Origin: Clostridiales bacterium
GTDB taxonomy: Bacteria > Bacillota > Clostridia > Christensenellales > CAG-138
Length of the DNA stretch: 64,000 nt
Direction of reading: 5' to 3'
Assembly (NCBI GenBank): GCA_004558825.1
Contig: SFDB01000001.1
Coordinates: 124,001-188,000, forward strand
Under the pieces are notes generated by a model that did not search any database, was not told where the DNA came from, and was given only the letters and a program-made list of their open reading frames with translations. Shown piece by piece: positions 51,206 to 58,564 of the stretch (position 1 is its first letter; every line of letters begins with the position of its first letter). Position numbers and translations under genes: made by a program.

Positions 51206-52224
51206 TTTTTCTCCCCCGAAGCACCTGCGGCGTCAGGCGCTACGCGCGGATACTTCTTATTCAAAATCAAGTTGATAACTATCATGCAAACGTTGCTGAT
51301 CGACCAATATATTGCGAAAGCCGCATTCGAGCTTAAGCACGCGATAAAGCTGACGATCGGGAACATGTACATCATTAGTTTGTTCGTCTGCTCCTGCTGC
51401 GACGCCGCGTTGCCGGCGCTTGCCGATTTATCCTTCGGCTTTTTGGGCTGCTGAAGCTTAGATGCAAGGAACATGAGTCCGCCTGCGATGAGCGGCCATA
51501 TGAACCAACCGTTGTTATGGCCTGCATACATCTCTTTGAACGGCGCCGTAAGCGTATTATATGTTGCTATCGCGGAATCACTCGTCAGGAACGTCCAAAC
51601 CGTCTTAACTTCACCGCCGACAACCATCTTGCTCTGTATCGCAAGGCCGAGCTGCTCAAACGTCAGCAGTGCGTCCGGATTATGCTTAAAGAAAAGAAGG
51701 TGCGAAAGATTTTTCGTCGACAGGAATGATACGGCGTCCATAACGACGGGCTTAAAGCCGTTATCCGCCTGCCAGATGTTGTTTACCCAAAGGAACTTGT
51801 AGCTAGCGAAAAGCTTCGTCGCTTCGGCGGCATCCCTGTTCGCCGTCAGAAGAAGCTCTATCATTTGCTCGTTTGCCCAGTATCTGAACGCCTCAAAGAA
51901 GCAGATAAACAACGGGAATGTTATAAGAAGCGGCAGGCAGCTCGACCACATGCTCACGCCGCCCTCTTTCATCAGCTTTTTATGCTCTATCTGAAGTTTT
52001 TGCGGATTGTCTTTGTATTTTTTTTGCAGCCGTTCAAGTTCGGGCTGTATGAGCGCCATCTTCGCGCTTGACTTGCGCGTCTTTATATCGCTGAAAATCG
52101 TGACGCATCTTAACAGGACCGTGCATACCACAATGGTAAGCACCGTGTTCTCAAGCGCTATGTTCGAGTAAACCCACTTCATAGCCTCAAGAAACCAATT
52201 CGATAGGAAAAACGCTCCCTCCAC
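51202..52224 (-). CDS. yidC: Membrane protein insertase YidC/SpoIIIJ
   Basis: Inserts membrane proteins with or without Sec. The 340 residues have five membrane segments and the conserved arginine in the first core helix (VLLRCVTIFSDIKTRKSSAKM), with the LMKEGGVSMWSSCLPLLITFPLFICFFEAFRYW segment. The N-terminus lacks a lipobox seen in many Gram-positive YidC proteins. The start is GTG with GAGGGG upstream. The gene lies between yidD (9-bp gap) and jag (4-bp overlap). Confidence 0.95.
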   Translation of the reverse strand: MEGAFFLSNWFLEAMKWVYSNIALENTVLTIVVCTVLLRCVTIFSDIKTRKSSAKMALIQPELERLQKKYKDNPQKLQIEHKKLMKEGGVSMWSSCLPLLITFPLFICFFEAFRYWANEQMIELLLTANRDAAEATKLFASYKFLWVNNIWQADNGFKPVVMDAVSFLSTKNLSHLLFFKHNPDALLTFEQLGLAIQSKMVVGGEVKTVWTFLTSDSAIATYNTLTAPFKEMYAGHNNGWFIWPLIAGGLMFLASKLQQPKKPKDKSASAGNAASQQEQTNKLMMYMFPIVSFIACLSSNAAFAIYWSISNVCMIVINLILNKKYPRVAPDAAGASGEKK

Positions 52225-52233
52225 GGATGCCCC

Positions 52234-52485
52234 TCACTTTCGTTCGTAAGTTTTCTTTTTTCGTGTCGGATACTCGTCCGGCACAGGATCATAGCCGCCC
52301 TGTGCAAAAGGGTTGCAGCGCAAAAGCCTTCGCATGGCAAGCAAAAATCCCCTTCGCGCCCCAAAGCGCTTCACGGCTTCGAGCGCATATTGAGAGCAGG
52401 TCGGAATGTAGCGGCACGAAGCCGGCAGAAGCGGCGAAACAAATCGCCTGTAGCCTTCGATCAGTCCAAGAATTATGCCCTTCAT
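52234..52485 (-). CDS. yidD: Membrane protein insertion efficiency factor YidD
   Basis: Small protein that assists YidC. The 83 residues have the full family pattern: YRRFVSPLLPASCRYIPTCSQYALEA and LLRCNPFAQGGYDPVP, with the conserved cysteines. It overlaps rnpA by 4 bp and is followed by yidC, the usual order. Confidence 0.96.
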   Translation of the reverse strand: MKGIILGLIEGYRRFVSPLLPASCRYIPTCSQYALEAVKRFGARRGFLLAMRRLLRCNPFAQGGYDPVPDEYPTRKKKTYERK

Positions 52486-52835
52486 CGCTTTGCGCCCGGC
52501 TCCGCGATAAGGTTCGCTTTTTCCAAAAGTCCGCTTACATCGCTCACGAGCAGCTCAAACCGCTCGTCCTTAGCTTTTTCTCGCGCAATAAAAACAAGAT
52601 TCCAGCCATGCGCGATCCTGTCGAAATTGCAGTCTATCGCAGCCCTCAGCCGCCGTTTTATCCTGTTTCGCGCAACGCTGTTTCCAAGCCTTTTGCTCAC
52701 CGAAATGCCGACCCTCAGCGAATCATGACGGCCGCGTGTGTAAAGGAGAACCGCCGAGCGGCACTTTTGCGCCTTGCCCGCCCTGTATACGCGCTTGAAC
52801 TCCTTATTGCGTTTCAGTGAAAAACAGCGTTTCAA
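52482..52835 (-). CDS. rnpA: Ribonuclease P protein component
   Basis: Protein subunit that helps the RNase P RNA bind precursor tRNA. The 117 residues show RNKEFKRVYRAGKAQ, the RNR motif (ARNRIKRRLRAA) and the C-terminal WNLVFIAREKA. The start is TTG with GAGGTAAGA 2-5 bases upstream. About 107 bp separate it from rpmH, more than usual. Confidence 0.95.
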   Translation of the reverse strand: MKRCFSLKRNKEFKRVYRAGKAQKCRSAVLLYTRGRHDSLRVGISVSKRLGNSVARNRIKRRLRAAIDCNFDRIAHGWNLVFIAREKAKDERFELLVSDVSGLLEKANLIAEPGAKR

Positions 52836-52942
52836 ATCTTACCTCATCGCGTTTTTAAGCGCCTCAAGGGGTGAGCTTTCCCCACCCCATAACAGCATCG
52901 CTTTATTCAGAGGCATCAAAAACGCCATAGCGCACTCAAGGC

Positions 52943-53077
52943 TTACGCCGAGAGCCTTTTTCTGCCCTTAAGCCTTCTGCGGGCCAGCACGTTCCTTCCG
53001 TTAGCGGTCTTCATGCGCTGACGGAAGCCGTGTACCTTTTTCCTCTGCCTTTTCTTAGGCTGGTAGGTCTGTAGCAT
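52943..53077 (-). CDS. rpmH: 50S ribosomal protein L34
   Basis: A 44-residue, very basic protein with the invariant L34 pattern: YQPKKRQRKKVHGFRQRM, then TANGRNVLARRRLKGRKRLSA. The ATG at 53077 has GAGGTG 6 bases upstream. It heads the rpmH-rnpA-yidD-yidC-jag operon from a strong promoter with a leader of about 100 bases. In most bacteria dnaA and oriC lie next to rpmH; here a ferredoxin gene occupies that place. Confidence 0.97.
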   Translation of the reverse strand: MLQTYQPKKRQRKKVHGFRQRMKTANGRNVLARRRLKGRKRLSA

Positions 53078-53186
53078 TTCAAGCACCTCACTTCAAGTAA
53101 TACTAATTATGAAAGAGATCTGCCCTCGCATTTTGCCCCGGGCGCGTCTCGTTCCAATCGCTGCGCACAATGCGCCATACCAAGCT

Positions 53187-53215
53187 ATTATATCTGCGAT
53201 ATCAAAAACCGTCAA
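53187..53215 (-). promoter_or_regulatory. Strong promoter of the rpmH operon
   Basis: TTGACG and TATAAT separated by 17 bases on the minus strand. The 355-bp stretch between rpmH and the ferredoxin gene (53078-53432) holds this and the ferredoxin promoter; I see no DnaA-box cluster in it. Confidence 0.85.
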
Positions 53216-53373
53216 GGGGTGAAACCCTTCAATTATGTATTCTTTTGCTCGGTTCAAATCGAGTAAAAGCCTCAACGCCTGCTTTATCATATTTTGCCAA
53301 TCTGCATCTCGGCGGCCGAGTTCAACAATCGTGGATTTTTGTATTATCGTCATTAACATTTCTTTGAATGGGC

Positions 53374-53401
53374 TTGCATTTTCTCGCTTTCGTGTTAAAA
53401 T
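53374..53401 (+). promoter_or_regulatory. Promoter of the ferredoxin gene
   Basis: TTGCAT and TAAAAT separated by 16 bases, with TGT before the -10. Confidence 0.6.
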
Positions 53402-53432
53402 GATTGTGAAACAATAAACGGAGGTAATTATC

Positions 53433-53603
53433 ATGGCATACGTAATCAATGACACCTGCATTTGCTGCGGCGCTTGCGCTGCCGAATGCCCCGTCGGCGC
53501 TATCAGCGAAGGCGATGGCCGCTTTGTCATCGATCCCGACACTTGCATCGAATGCGGCGCTTGCGCAGGCACATGCCCCGTCGGCGCACCGAACGCTCAG
53601 TAA
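53433..53603 (+). CDS. 2[4Fe-4S] ferredoxin
   Basis: Clostridial-type electron carrier of 56 residues. Two CxxCxxCxxxCP motifs are present: CICCGACAAECP and CIECGACAGTCP, each for one cubane cluster. The ATG has a perfect GGAGG 8 bases upstream. It has its own promoter and terminator. Such ferredoxins serve pyruvate:ferredoxin oxidoreductase, hydrogenase or Rnf in anaerobes; no partner gene is in the window. Confidence 0.97.
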   Translation: MAYVINDTCICCGACAAECPVGAISEGDGRFVIDPDTCIECGACAGTCPVGAPNAQ

Positions 53604-53621
53604 TCGTTAAGCACCGTAAAG

Positions 53622-53654
53622 CCCACCGAGGAGTTTTCTTTTCGGTGGGTTTTT
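53622..53654 (+). terminator. Terminator of the ferredoxin gene
   Basis: Stem CCCACCGA/TCGGTGGG, 12-base loop, followed by TTTTTATT. Confidence 0.85.
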
Positions 53655-53678
53655 ATTCTTCGGAGGTGAAAGGATAAA

Positions 53679-54560
53679 ATGCGAAGCGAGAAAGAAATGT
53701 TTGAGCTCATACTCGGCGTTGCGGAACGCGACGACAGGATACGCGCGGTTTTTATGAACGGCTCCCGCGCGGACGCAAACTCACGGAAAGATATATTTCA
53801 GGACTACGACATTGTATACGTCGTAACCGATACCGCTCCGTTCTTGTCCGACCCGTCTTTTACCGATGTATTCGGAGAAAAGCTCATTTCTGAGGAGCCG
53901 GACAAGCTTGACCGCTCCGTAGGCATGGACATAGACTTTGCCGACGGCTACACATATCTCATGCAGTTTACCGACGGAAACAGGATAGATCTGCATCTTT
54001 CGCCGCTGAAAAACGCCGAACGGGACTTCCTTAGCGATCCGCCCATGGTAAAGCTGCTCGACAAGGACGGCCTGCTGCCGCCCGTGCCTGAATCGGCGAA
54101 CGCGAAATACATCGTCGCCCGCCCCACCGCCGAGCAGGTAAACGCCTGCTGCGTCGATTTCTGGTGGACCGCCCCGTACTGTGCAAAAGGGCTTTGGCGC
54201 GACGAGCTGCTCTATGCAAACAAAATCCTTTCCTCATGCGTCCGTGAGCACCTCGTCGAAATGCTCGATTGGCTTGTGGGCGTTAGCTCCGATTTTACCG
54301 TAAGCACGGGAAAGGCAAGCAAATATCTAAAGCTTCTCCTGAGCGCCGATGATTACGGGGCGCTTTTGAAAACATTTTCGTCATCAAGCGTGCAGGATGC
54401 GTGGGAAGCGCTGCTTTGCGCGTGCCGCCTTTTCGACAGCGCCGCGCGCCGTGTTTGCTCTGCTCTTGGGCTTGCCTATGACGAAAAAAGCGCCGCTTCA
54501 AGCATGTCCTTTATAAAGCATATCAAGGAATTGCCCGGCAGCGCAAAGGAAATATATTGA
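53679..54560 (+). CDS. Aminoglycoside 6-adenylyltransferase-like protein (ANT(6)/AadE family)
   Basis: Nucleotidyltransferase of 293 residues close in layout to ANT(6)-Ia, which adenylylates streptomycin. It shares the start MRSEKEM, the catalytic GSRADAN with FQDYDIVYVV (two Asp), RIDLHLSPL and the helical C-terminal part with FWWTAPYCAKGLWRDELLYA. The known enzymes have about 300 residues. Base use resembles its neighbours, so it looks like a resident homologue rather than a recent resistance import. GGAGGTGAAAGG precedes the ATG. Activity against streptomycin is inferred, not shown. Confidence 0.85.
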   Translation: MRSEKEMFELILGVAERDDRIRAVFMNGSRADANSRKDIFQDYDIVYVVTDTAPFLSDPSFTDVFGEKLISEEPDKLDRSVGMDIDFADGYTYLMQFTDGNRIDLHLSPLKNAERDFLSDPPMVKLLDKDGLLPPVPESANAKYIVARPTAEQVNACCVDFWWTAPYCAKGLWRDELLYANKILSSCVREHLVEMLDWLVGVSSDFTVSTGKASKYLKLLLSADDYGALLKTFSSSSVQDAWEALLCACRLFDSAARRVCSALGLAYDEKSAASSMSFIKHIKELPGSAKEIY

Positions 54561-54576
54561 CAATAAACCGCCGCGG

Positions 54577-55530
54577 CTATGCCTCGTAATCGCCGTAAAA
54601 CCGCGCGGCGCGTTCATGCACAAGCCCGCTTCGGAGGCTTTTGTTGACAGCGTCCATGCTTTCGATTGCGAACGATGATGCGGCGCAGGCGAACCGGGCT
54701 GCTTTTTTCGCCGAAAACCCGCATGAATATGCATACGCAAGCGCGGCCGTCAGGCAATCGCCCGCTCCCGTAAGGCTCTTTATTTCAGCAGGCACGGCTT
54801 CGACACAAAACGATTCGACCGAGTCGGCGAACGCAACCCCGTTCCTGCCGTCGGCAACAAACGCGCTTTTTACGCCCGATTTTACGAGCGCTTTCGCTTC
54901 ATCAAGCGCCGTCGGAAGCCGCTTTTTCATCAACGCCTCCGCCTCGATACGGTTCGGACGCAGCACATCTATATGCCCGAGTGCCCGCTCAAGCCTCATC
55001 GCTTTTTTCGTTGATACAGGGTCTACAAAAAGCTTTGTTCCGCAGTTTTCCGCAAGCCAAAGCATCGATTCCGCGCTTATGTTGGCGTCGGCGACGCATA
55101 CTCTTGCGCCCTTTATAAGCGAGGCCGCGATTTCAAGCCGCCGCGGAGTTATAAGAGCGCATATTTCCATGTCCGACACGGCAAGTCGCATGTCTCCGTC
55201 GCTGTCGGCAATAAAAAGATAAACAGACGTGGGCGTTTCATCCGAGAAAACGCAGTACGATGTATCGATATCGAGTTTTTTGCATATTTCTGCGAGCCTT
55301 TCGCCATGAGCATCGTTGCCGATAGCGGCAATAAAATATGTTTTCAACCCAAGCAGGCTTAGATTTGAAGCAATATTCAGCCCAACGCCGCCCGCAGACA
55401 GCGTTACACTTCCCGGATTCGAGTCGCGCTCAACGAGAGGCCTATGCGATATGCCGCATATATCCATATTCGCGCCGCCTATGACGACGGCATACGGCTC
55501 ATTTGAGCCGTTCATTGATTGATTCGGCAT
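54577..55530 (-). CDS. psuK: Pseudouridine kinase, PfkB family
   Basis: Ribokinase-fold enzyme of 317 residues. The N-terminal motif VIGGANMDICG, the phrase RDSNPGSVTLSAGGVGLNIASNLSLLG and the C-terminal SLTGAGDCLTAALAYA (catalytic Asp) match pseudouridine kinases. The product, pseudouridine 5'-phosphate, is the substrate of PsuG, encoded at 39087. I chose the ATG at 55530 with AAGGA 5 bases upstream; the ATG six bases earlier is too close to it. It overlaps the EamA gene by about 30 bp and ends a three-gene operon. Confidence 0.85.
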   Translation of the reverse strand: MPNQSMNGSNEPYAVVIGGANMDICGISHRPLVERDSNPGSVTLSAGGVGLNIASNLSLLGLKTYFIAAIGNDAHGERLAEICKKLDIDTSYCVFSDETPTSVYLFIADSDGDMRLAVSDMEICALITPRRLEIAASLIKGARVCVADANISAESMLWLAENCGTKLFVDPVSTKKAMRLERALGHIDVLRPNRIEAEALMKKRLPTALDEAKALVKSGVKSAFVADGRNGVAFADSVESFCVEAVPAEIKSLTGAGDCLTAALAYAYSCGFSAKKAARFACAASSFAIESMDAVNKSLRSGLVHERAARFYGDYEA

Positions 55531-56449
55531 TTTCATCCTTCCCCACGGGAGCGGCTAAGCGTTTTTTTGTTATTCCGCACACAACCACGCCGCCCACTAT
55601 CAACACGGCGCCTATTACGGCCATCCAGGATATCTTTTCGTTGAGAAATATGCGCGCCATCACAAGCGTCACGAACGGCCCGACATACACATAATTATTC
55701 GTTACCACAACGCCGAGCTTTTTTGTCGCAACATTCCACGTCGCATAGCATACACCGCTCGCAAGTATACCGAGAAACAATATGCAAAACCACGACCCGG
55801 CAGTTCCGAACGCTTCCATACGGAGCGGCCTATTCTCGATAAGCGCCGCGGGAAGCGTCGTAATCAGGCCGTAGAATACAACCTTTCGAGATAAAACAAT
55901 GCTGTCGTACCTGTCGACATAGCGCTTCAATATAACCGCGTATATCGCCCAGCATGCAGCCGCGCACACCGAAAGCACATCTCCCACGGGGTTAAGCTTC
56001 AGCATCACCGTTCCGTTAAAAACGACGAGCGCCACGCCCGTTATCGCTATAAGCGATCCCCAAACCGTGTTCAGCCGCAGCTTCTCATCCTTCGTGAAAA
56101 AGTGCGCAAGCACCGCCGTGAATATGGGCGCCGAAGCGACAAGTATGCTCACATTCGACGCAAGCGTAAACGTAAGCGCGAAATTTTCGGCCAAAAAATA
56201 CGCCGTGCACCCGAAAAGCCCCATCAGAAAGCATCCGAGTTCGTCGCGCCACACCGGCCTGCTCCATTTTGGCCTGATCGCCCACAGCGCCGCATACGCA
56301 AGAATGAAACGCATCACCATCATTTGCGGCGGCGTAAAGAAGCTCAGCATATGCTTGCTGACGACGTATGTGCTTCCCCAGACGGTTATCGTAAAAAGGG
56401 CTATTGCGTGGCCGCTCAGCTTATCCTTATTGATATTTATTTTTTTCAT
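55499..56449 (-). CDS. EamA/DMT-family transporter
   Basis: Drug/metabolite transporter of 316 residues with ten predicted helices in two EamA repeats (VWGSTYVVSKHMLSFFTPPQMMVMRFILAYAALW and the second near VGDVLSVCAAACWAIYAVILKRYV). The ATG at 56449 overlaps the stop of the DUF2087 gene by one base (TAATG). It is coupled to psuK, so a pseudouridine- or nucleoside-type substrate is possible; this is inference only. Confidence 0.92.
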   Translation of the reverse strand: MKKININKDKLSGHAIALFTITVWGSTYVVSKHMLSFFTPPQMMVMRFILAYAALWAIRPKWSRPVWRDELGCFLMGLFGCTAYFLAENFALTFTLASNVSILVASAPIFTAVLAHFFTKDEKLRLNTVWGSLIAITGVALVVFNGTVMLKLNPVGDVLSVCAAACWAIYAVILKRYVDRYDSIVLSRKVVFYGLITTLPAALIENRPLRMEAFGTAGSWFCILFLGILASGVCYATWNVATKKLGVVVTNNYVYVGPFVTLVMARIFLNEKISWMAVIGAVLIVGGVVVCGITKKRLAAPVGKDENAESINERLK

Positions 56450-56739
56450 TACTGCGCATCCGTCTCGGTGTTTTCGCGTTTTACGCGCATGTACTCGCTC
56501 CCGTCGCGTTTGCGGCTCAAAAAGCCGAAATCGACAAGCGCACGTCGCAATATCACATGGTCGCCCGTAGTGCTCCACCTTTTGAGCAGCTCGTTCACCT
56601 CGCGCTCCGCATACACCTTGTCAAACTCAAACTTTTCGCTTAAATACTCATATATGTCCATGCGTATCCCGTGCTTTGAGGGAAGCTGCCTAAGCCTGCC
56701 CTCCTCGTCAAGAAAACGCATATATCTCGTGTCGGTCAT
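56449..56739 (-). CDS. DUF2087 domain protein
   Basis: Small basic protein of 96 residues. The segment RFLDEEGRLRQLPSKHGIRMDIYEYLSEKFEFDKVYAEREVNELLKRW and LRRALVDFGFLSRKRDGSEYMR match DUF2087, a winged-helix-like domain often fused to or encoded with MarR/ArsR-type regulators. I infer a DNA-binding role, perhaps controlling its operon with the EamA transporter and psuK. The ATG has GACGGAGAAAGACG upstream. Confidence 0.85.
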   Translation of the reverse strand: MTDTRYMRFLDEEGRLRQLPSKHGIRMDIYEYLSEKFEFDKVYAEREVNELLKRWSTTGDHVILRRALVDFGFLSRKRDGSEYMRVKRENTETDAQ

Positions 56740-56772
56740 CGTCTTTCTCCGTCAGGAATATTTTTCGATACA

Positions 56773-56801
56773 TTCATACACCAAATGCGGAGAATAGTCA
56801 A
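56773..56801 (-). promoter_or_regulatory. Promoter of the DUF2087-eamA-psuK operon
   Basis: TTGACT and TATGAA separated by 17 bases on the minus strand, just before the DUF2087 gene. Confidence 0.55.
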
Positions 56802-56822
56802 TCATATGTTAAAACAAATGCC

Positions 56823-57767
56823 CTAAAATGACCTGAACAACATGGCCGCGCCGACCGCGCCCGCATCGTTGCCCATCTCCGAGACGGTTATTTCGCACGG
56901 CGAATCAAAAAAGCACATCTTTTTTACTCTTTCTCCGAGCGGCTTGAGCAGGGCGTCGCCCGCGCCGCTTATTCCTCCGCCTATGGCTATCACTTCAGGA
57001 TCGAACACATTTATTATCGATACCGTAAATGCGGCAAGCGCATCCATATATTCATCGAAAGCGCTCTTTGCGGGTTCGTCCCCAAGCAGCGCGCAGCCGA
57101 CAATCTCCTTTGCGTTAATGCTGCCGTCTTTTTCTATTATTTCCGCCATCATGCCGCCGCAGCCGTTTTGCACGCGCCTTAAGGCGCCTTTAATCAAGGC
57201 GGAGGCGCTTATAAGCGTTTCCGCGCAGCCGAGCGTGCCGCAGGTGCATCTTTCGCCCCGAAAATCAAGCACCGCGTGACCAAGCTCCACTCCGTTGCCG
57301 CGTCCTCCGTTAAAAAGCTTGCCGCCCATTATTATACCGCCGCCTACGCCCGTGCCGAGCGTCACGAGCACGGCGCACGAACGCCCCTTAAACACGCCCT
57401 TGTAAAGCTCCGCAAGCGCCGCCGCGTTCGCATCGTTCACCATGTTCACGGGTATCCCCTTAAAATGCTCCTGAGCATATCGTCTGAGCGGCACATTCCG
57501 AAACCCGAGATTATAAGCGTCCTTAACGACTTCGCCGTCGCGGCTTATGCTGCCCGGAACGGCAATGCCGGCGCTTCTGACGCCGTTCATGCTTTCGCCG
57601 CAGCCGCGCATAAGCTCTGCAGCCATATCGTAAAGCATCTTAGCGACAAATCGGCCGTCCCTTCCCTTCGGAAACGGACACGAAATCTTTCCTGCAATGC
57701 CTGAATCTTCGTCGGCGGCAACCGCGGCTATCTTCGTTCCGCCTATATCAAAGCCAATATCCAACAT
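56823..57767 (-). CDS. ROK family sugar kinase (glucokinase-like)
   Basis: ATP-dependent hexose kinase of 314 residues. It has the phosphate loop FDIGGTKIAAV, the catalytic region VNDANAAALAEL, ATP site LGTGVGGGIIMGG and the ROK zinc motif CTCGTLGCAE. The sequence type is that of Firmicute glucokinases, but N-acetylmannosamine or fructose kinase activity is possible. The ATG at 57767 is 8 bp after the stop of the membrane protein gene; its binding site is poor. Confidence 0.9.
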   Translation of the reverse strand: MLDIGFDIGGTKIAAVAADEDSGIAGKISCPFPKGRDGRFVAKMLYDMAAELMRGCGESMNGVRSAGIAVPGSISRDGEVVKDAYNLGFRNVPLRRYAQEHFKGIPVNMVNDANAAALAELYKGVFKGRSCAVLVTLGTGVGGGIIMGGKLFNGGRGNGVELGHAVLDFRGERCTCGTLGCAETLISASALIKGALRRVQNGCGGMMAEIIEKDGSINAKEIVGCALLGDEPAKSAFDEYMDALAAFTVSIINVFDPEVIAIGGGISGAGDALLKPLGERVKKMCFFDSPCEITVSEMGNDAGAVGAAMLFRSF

Positions 57768-57775
57768 ACTTACAT

Positions 57776-58411
57776 TTACGAAAACAGTCTGAATACGTTT
57801 TGATTGAACCATTCAAAGCCAAGGTCAAAGTGCGGCAGCACGTTCATGCTGACAAGCAGACCGAGTATCACCCATACGCCGCAAAGAATTATCACCGACA
57901 GAAGCGTTATTGCAAGCGCCGTAAGAAAGCCGTGCTTTTTCTTCTTGGGCATTTCCTCCTCAAGGTCAATGCCGCAGACAGCCGAAGGCGCCGCCTGCGC
58001 CGTGCAGGATGTGCGTTCATCATCGCATATCCCCCCCGTCTCGGGCTTTATCACGGTTATGCTTTCGCTGAGACGGCACGTCTCCTTTGTCGAGCACTCG
58101 CTCTTCACCTCGCGCACTATGTCGGCCCACACGGAGGATATGTCGTTGTTCGCGCGAATGACCTGCATGGAATGAGCGTCCGTTATCGCCTCGATAAGAA
58201 GGACGGTCATGTCCGCGTCGGGCGCTTTTTTCATACGCGCGTAAAGATCCGAGAATACCTCTTTGACCACCTCCTGCGCGACTCCCCTGTTATTCGTTCT
58301 GTCGAGCACCCTTTTATATACGCTTTTGCCGTAGCGCTTGAATACCGACTCGAAGGCGCTCATTGCACGCTCGTCATTCAGCGTACGCGCCGCGTAACAT
58401 GTGTTTTCCAT
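57776..58411 (-). CDS. Membrane protein with sigma-factor region 2-like N-terminus
   Basis: A 211-residue protein of unknown function. Residues 15-75 (SAFESVFKRYGKSVYKRVLDRTNNRGVAQEVVKEVFSDLYARM) recall region 2 of ECF sigma factors, but no region 4 follows. A variable linker with several Cys and Thr comes next, then one membrane helix (about 165-188) and a short outer tail. So it looks like a membrane-tethered sigma-like or anti-sigma-like protein. GGAGGAGGCAGC precedes the ATG. It is the first gene of a pair with the ROK kinase. Confidence 0.75.
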   Translation of the reverse strand: MENTCYAARTLNDERAMSAFESVFKRYGKSVYKRVLDRTNNRGVAQEVVKEVFSDLYARMKKAPDADMTVLLIEAITDAHSMQVIRANNDISSVWADIVREVKSECSTKETCRLSESITVIKPETGGICDDERTSCTAQAAPSAVCGIDLEEEMPKKKKHGFLTALAITLLSVIILCGVWVILGLLVSMNVLPHFDLGFEWFNQNVFRLFS

Positions 58412-58443
58412 GCTGCCTCCTCCGCATCTTAGGGATTTTCTAT

Positions 58444-58472
58444 ATGATACAGCATCATTCCGCTTTATGCAA
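58444..58472 (-). promoter_or_regulatory. Promoter of the sigma-like membrane protein/ROK kinase operon
   Basis: TTGCAT and TATCAT separated by 17 bases on the minus strand, about 33 bases before the ATG. Confidence 0.6.
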
Positions 58473-58502
58473 TTTGCCCGTATGCGCGAACATGCACTTT
58501 TT

Positions 58503-58532
58503 TTGTGTTATTTAAGGCGATTATGCTATAAT
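58503..58532 (+). promoter_or_regulatory. Promoter of the M29 aminopeptidase
   Basis: TTGTGT and TATAAT separated by 18 bases, with TGC before the -10, 33 bases before the ATG. Confidence 0.65.
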
Positions 58533-58564
58533 GGCTTATTATATCCGAAAAGGAAGTATCGAAT

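Noticed and set aside
53093..53572. Minus-strand frame of 159 codons covering the gap between rpmH and ferredoxin
   Set aside because: It contains the near-perfect rpmH promoter, overlaps the ferredoxin gene and has no binding site; its C-terminal half looks protein-like but is better explained as promoter DNA.
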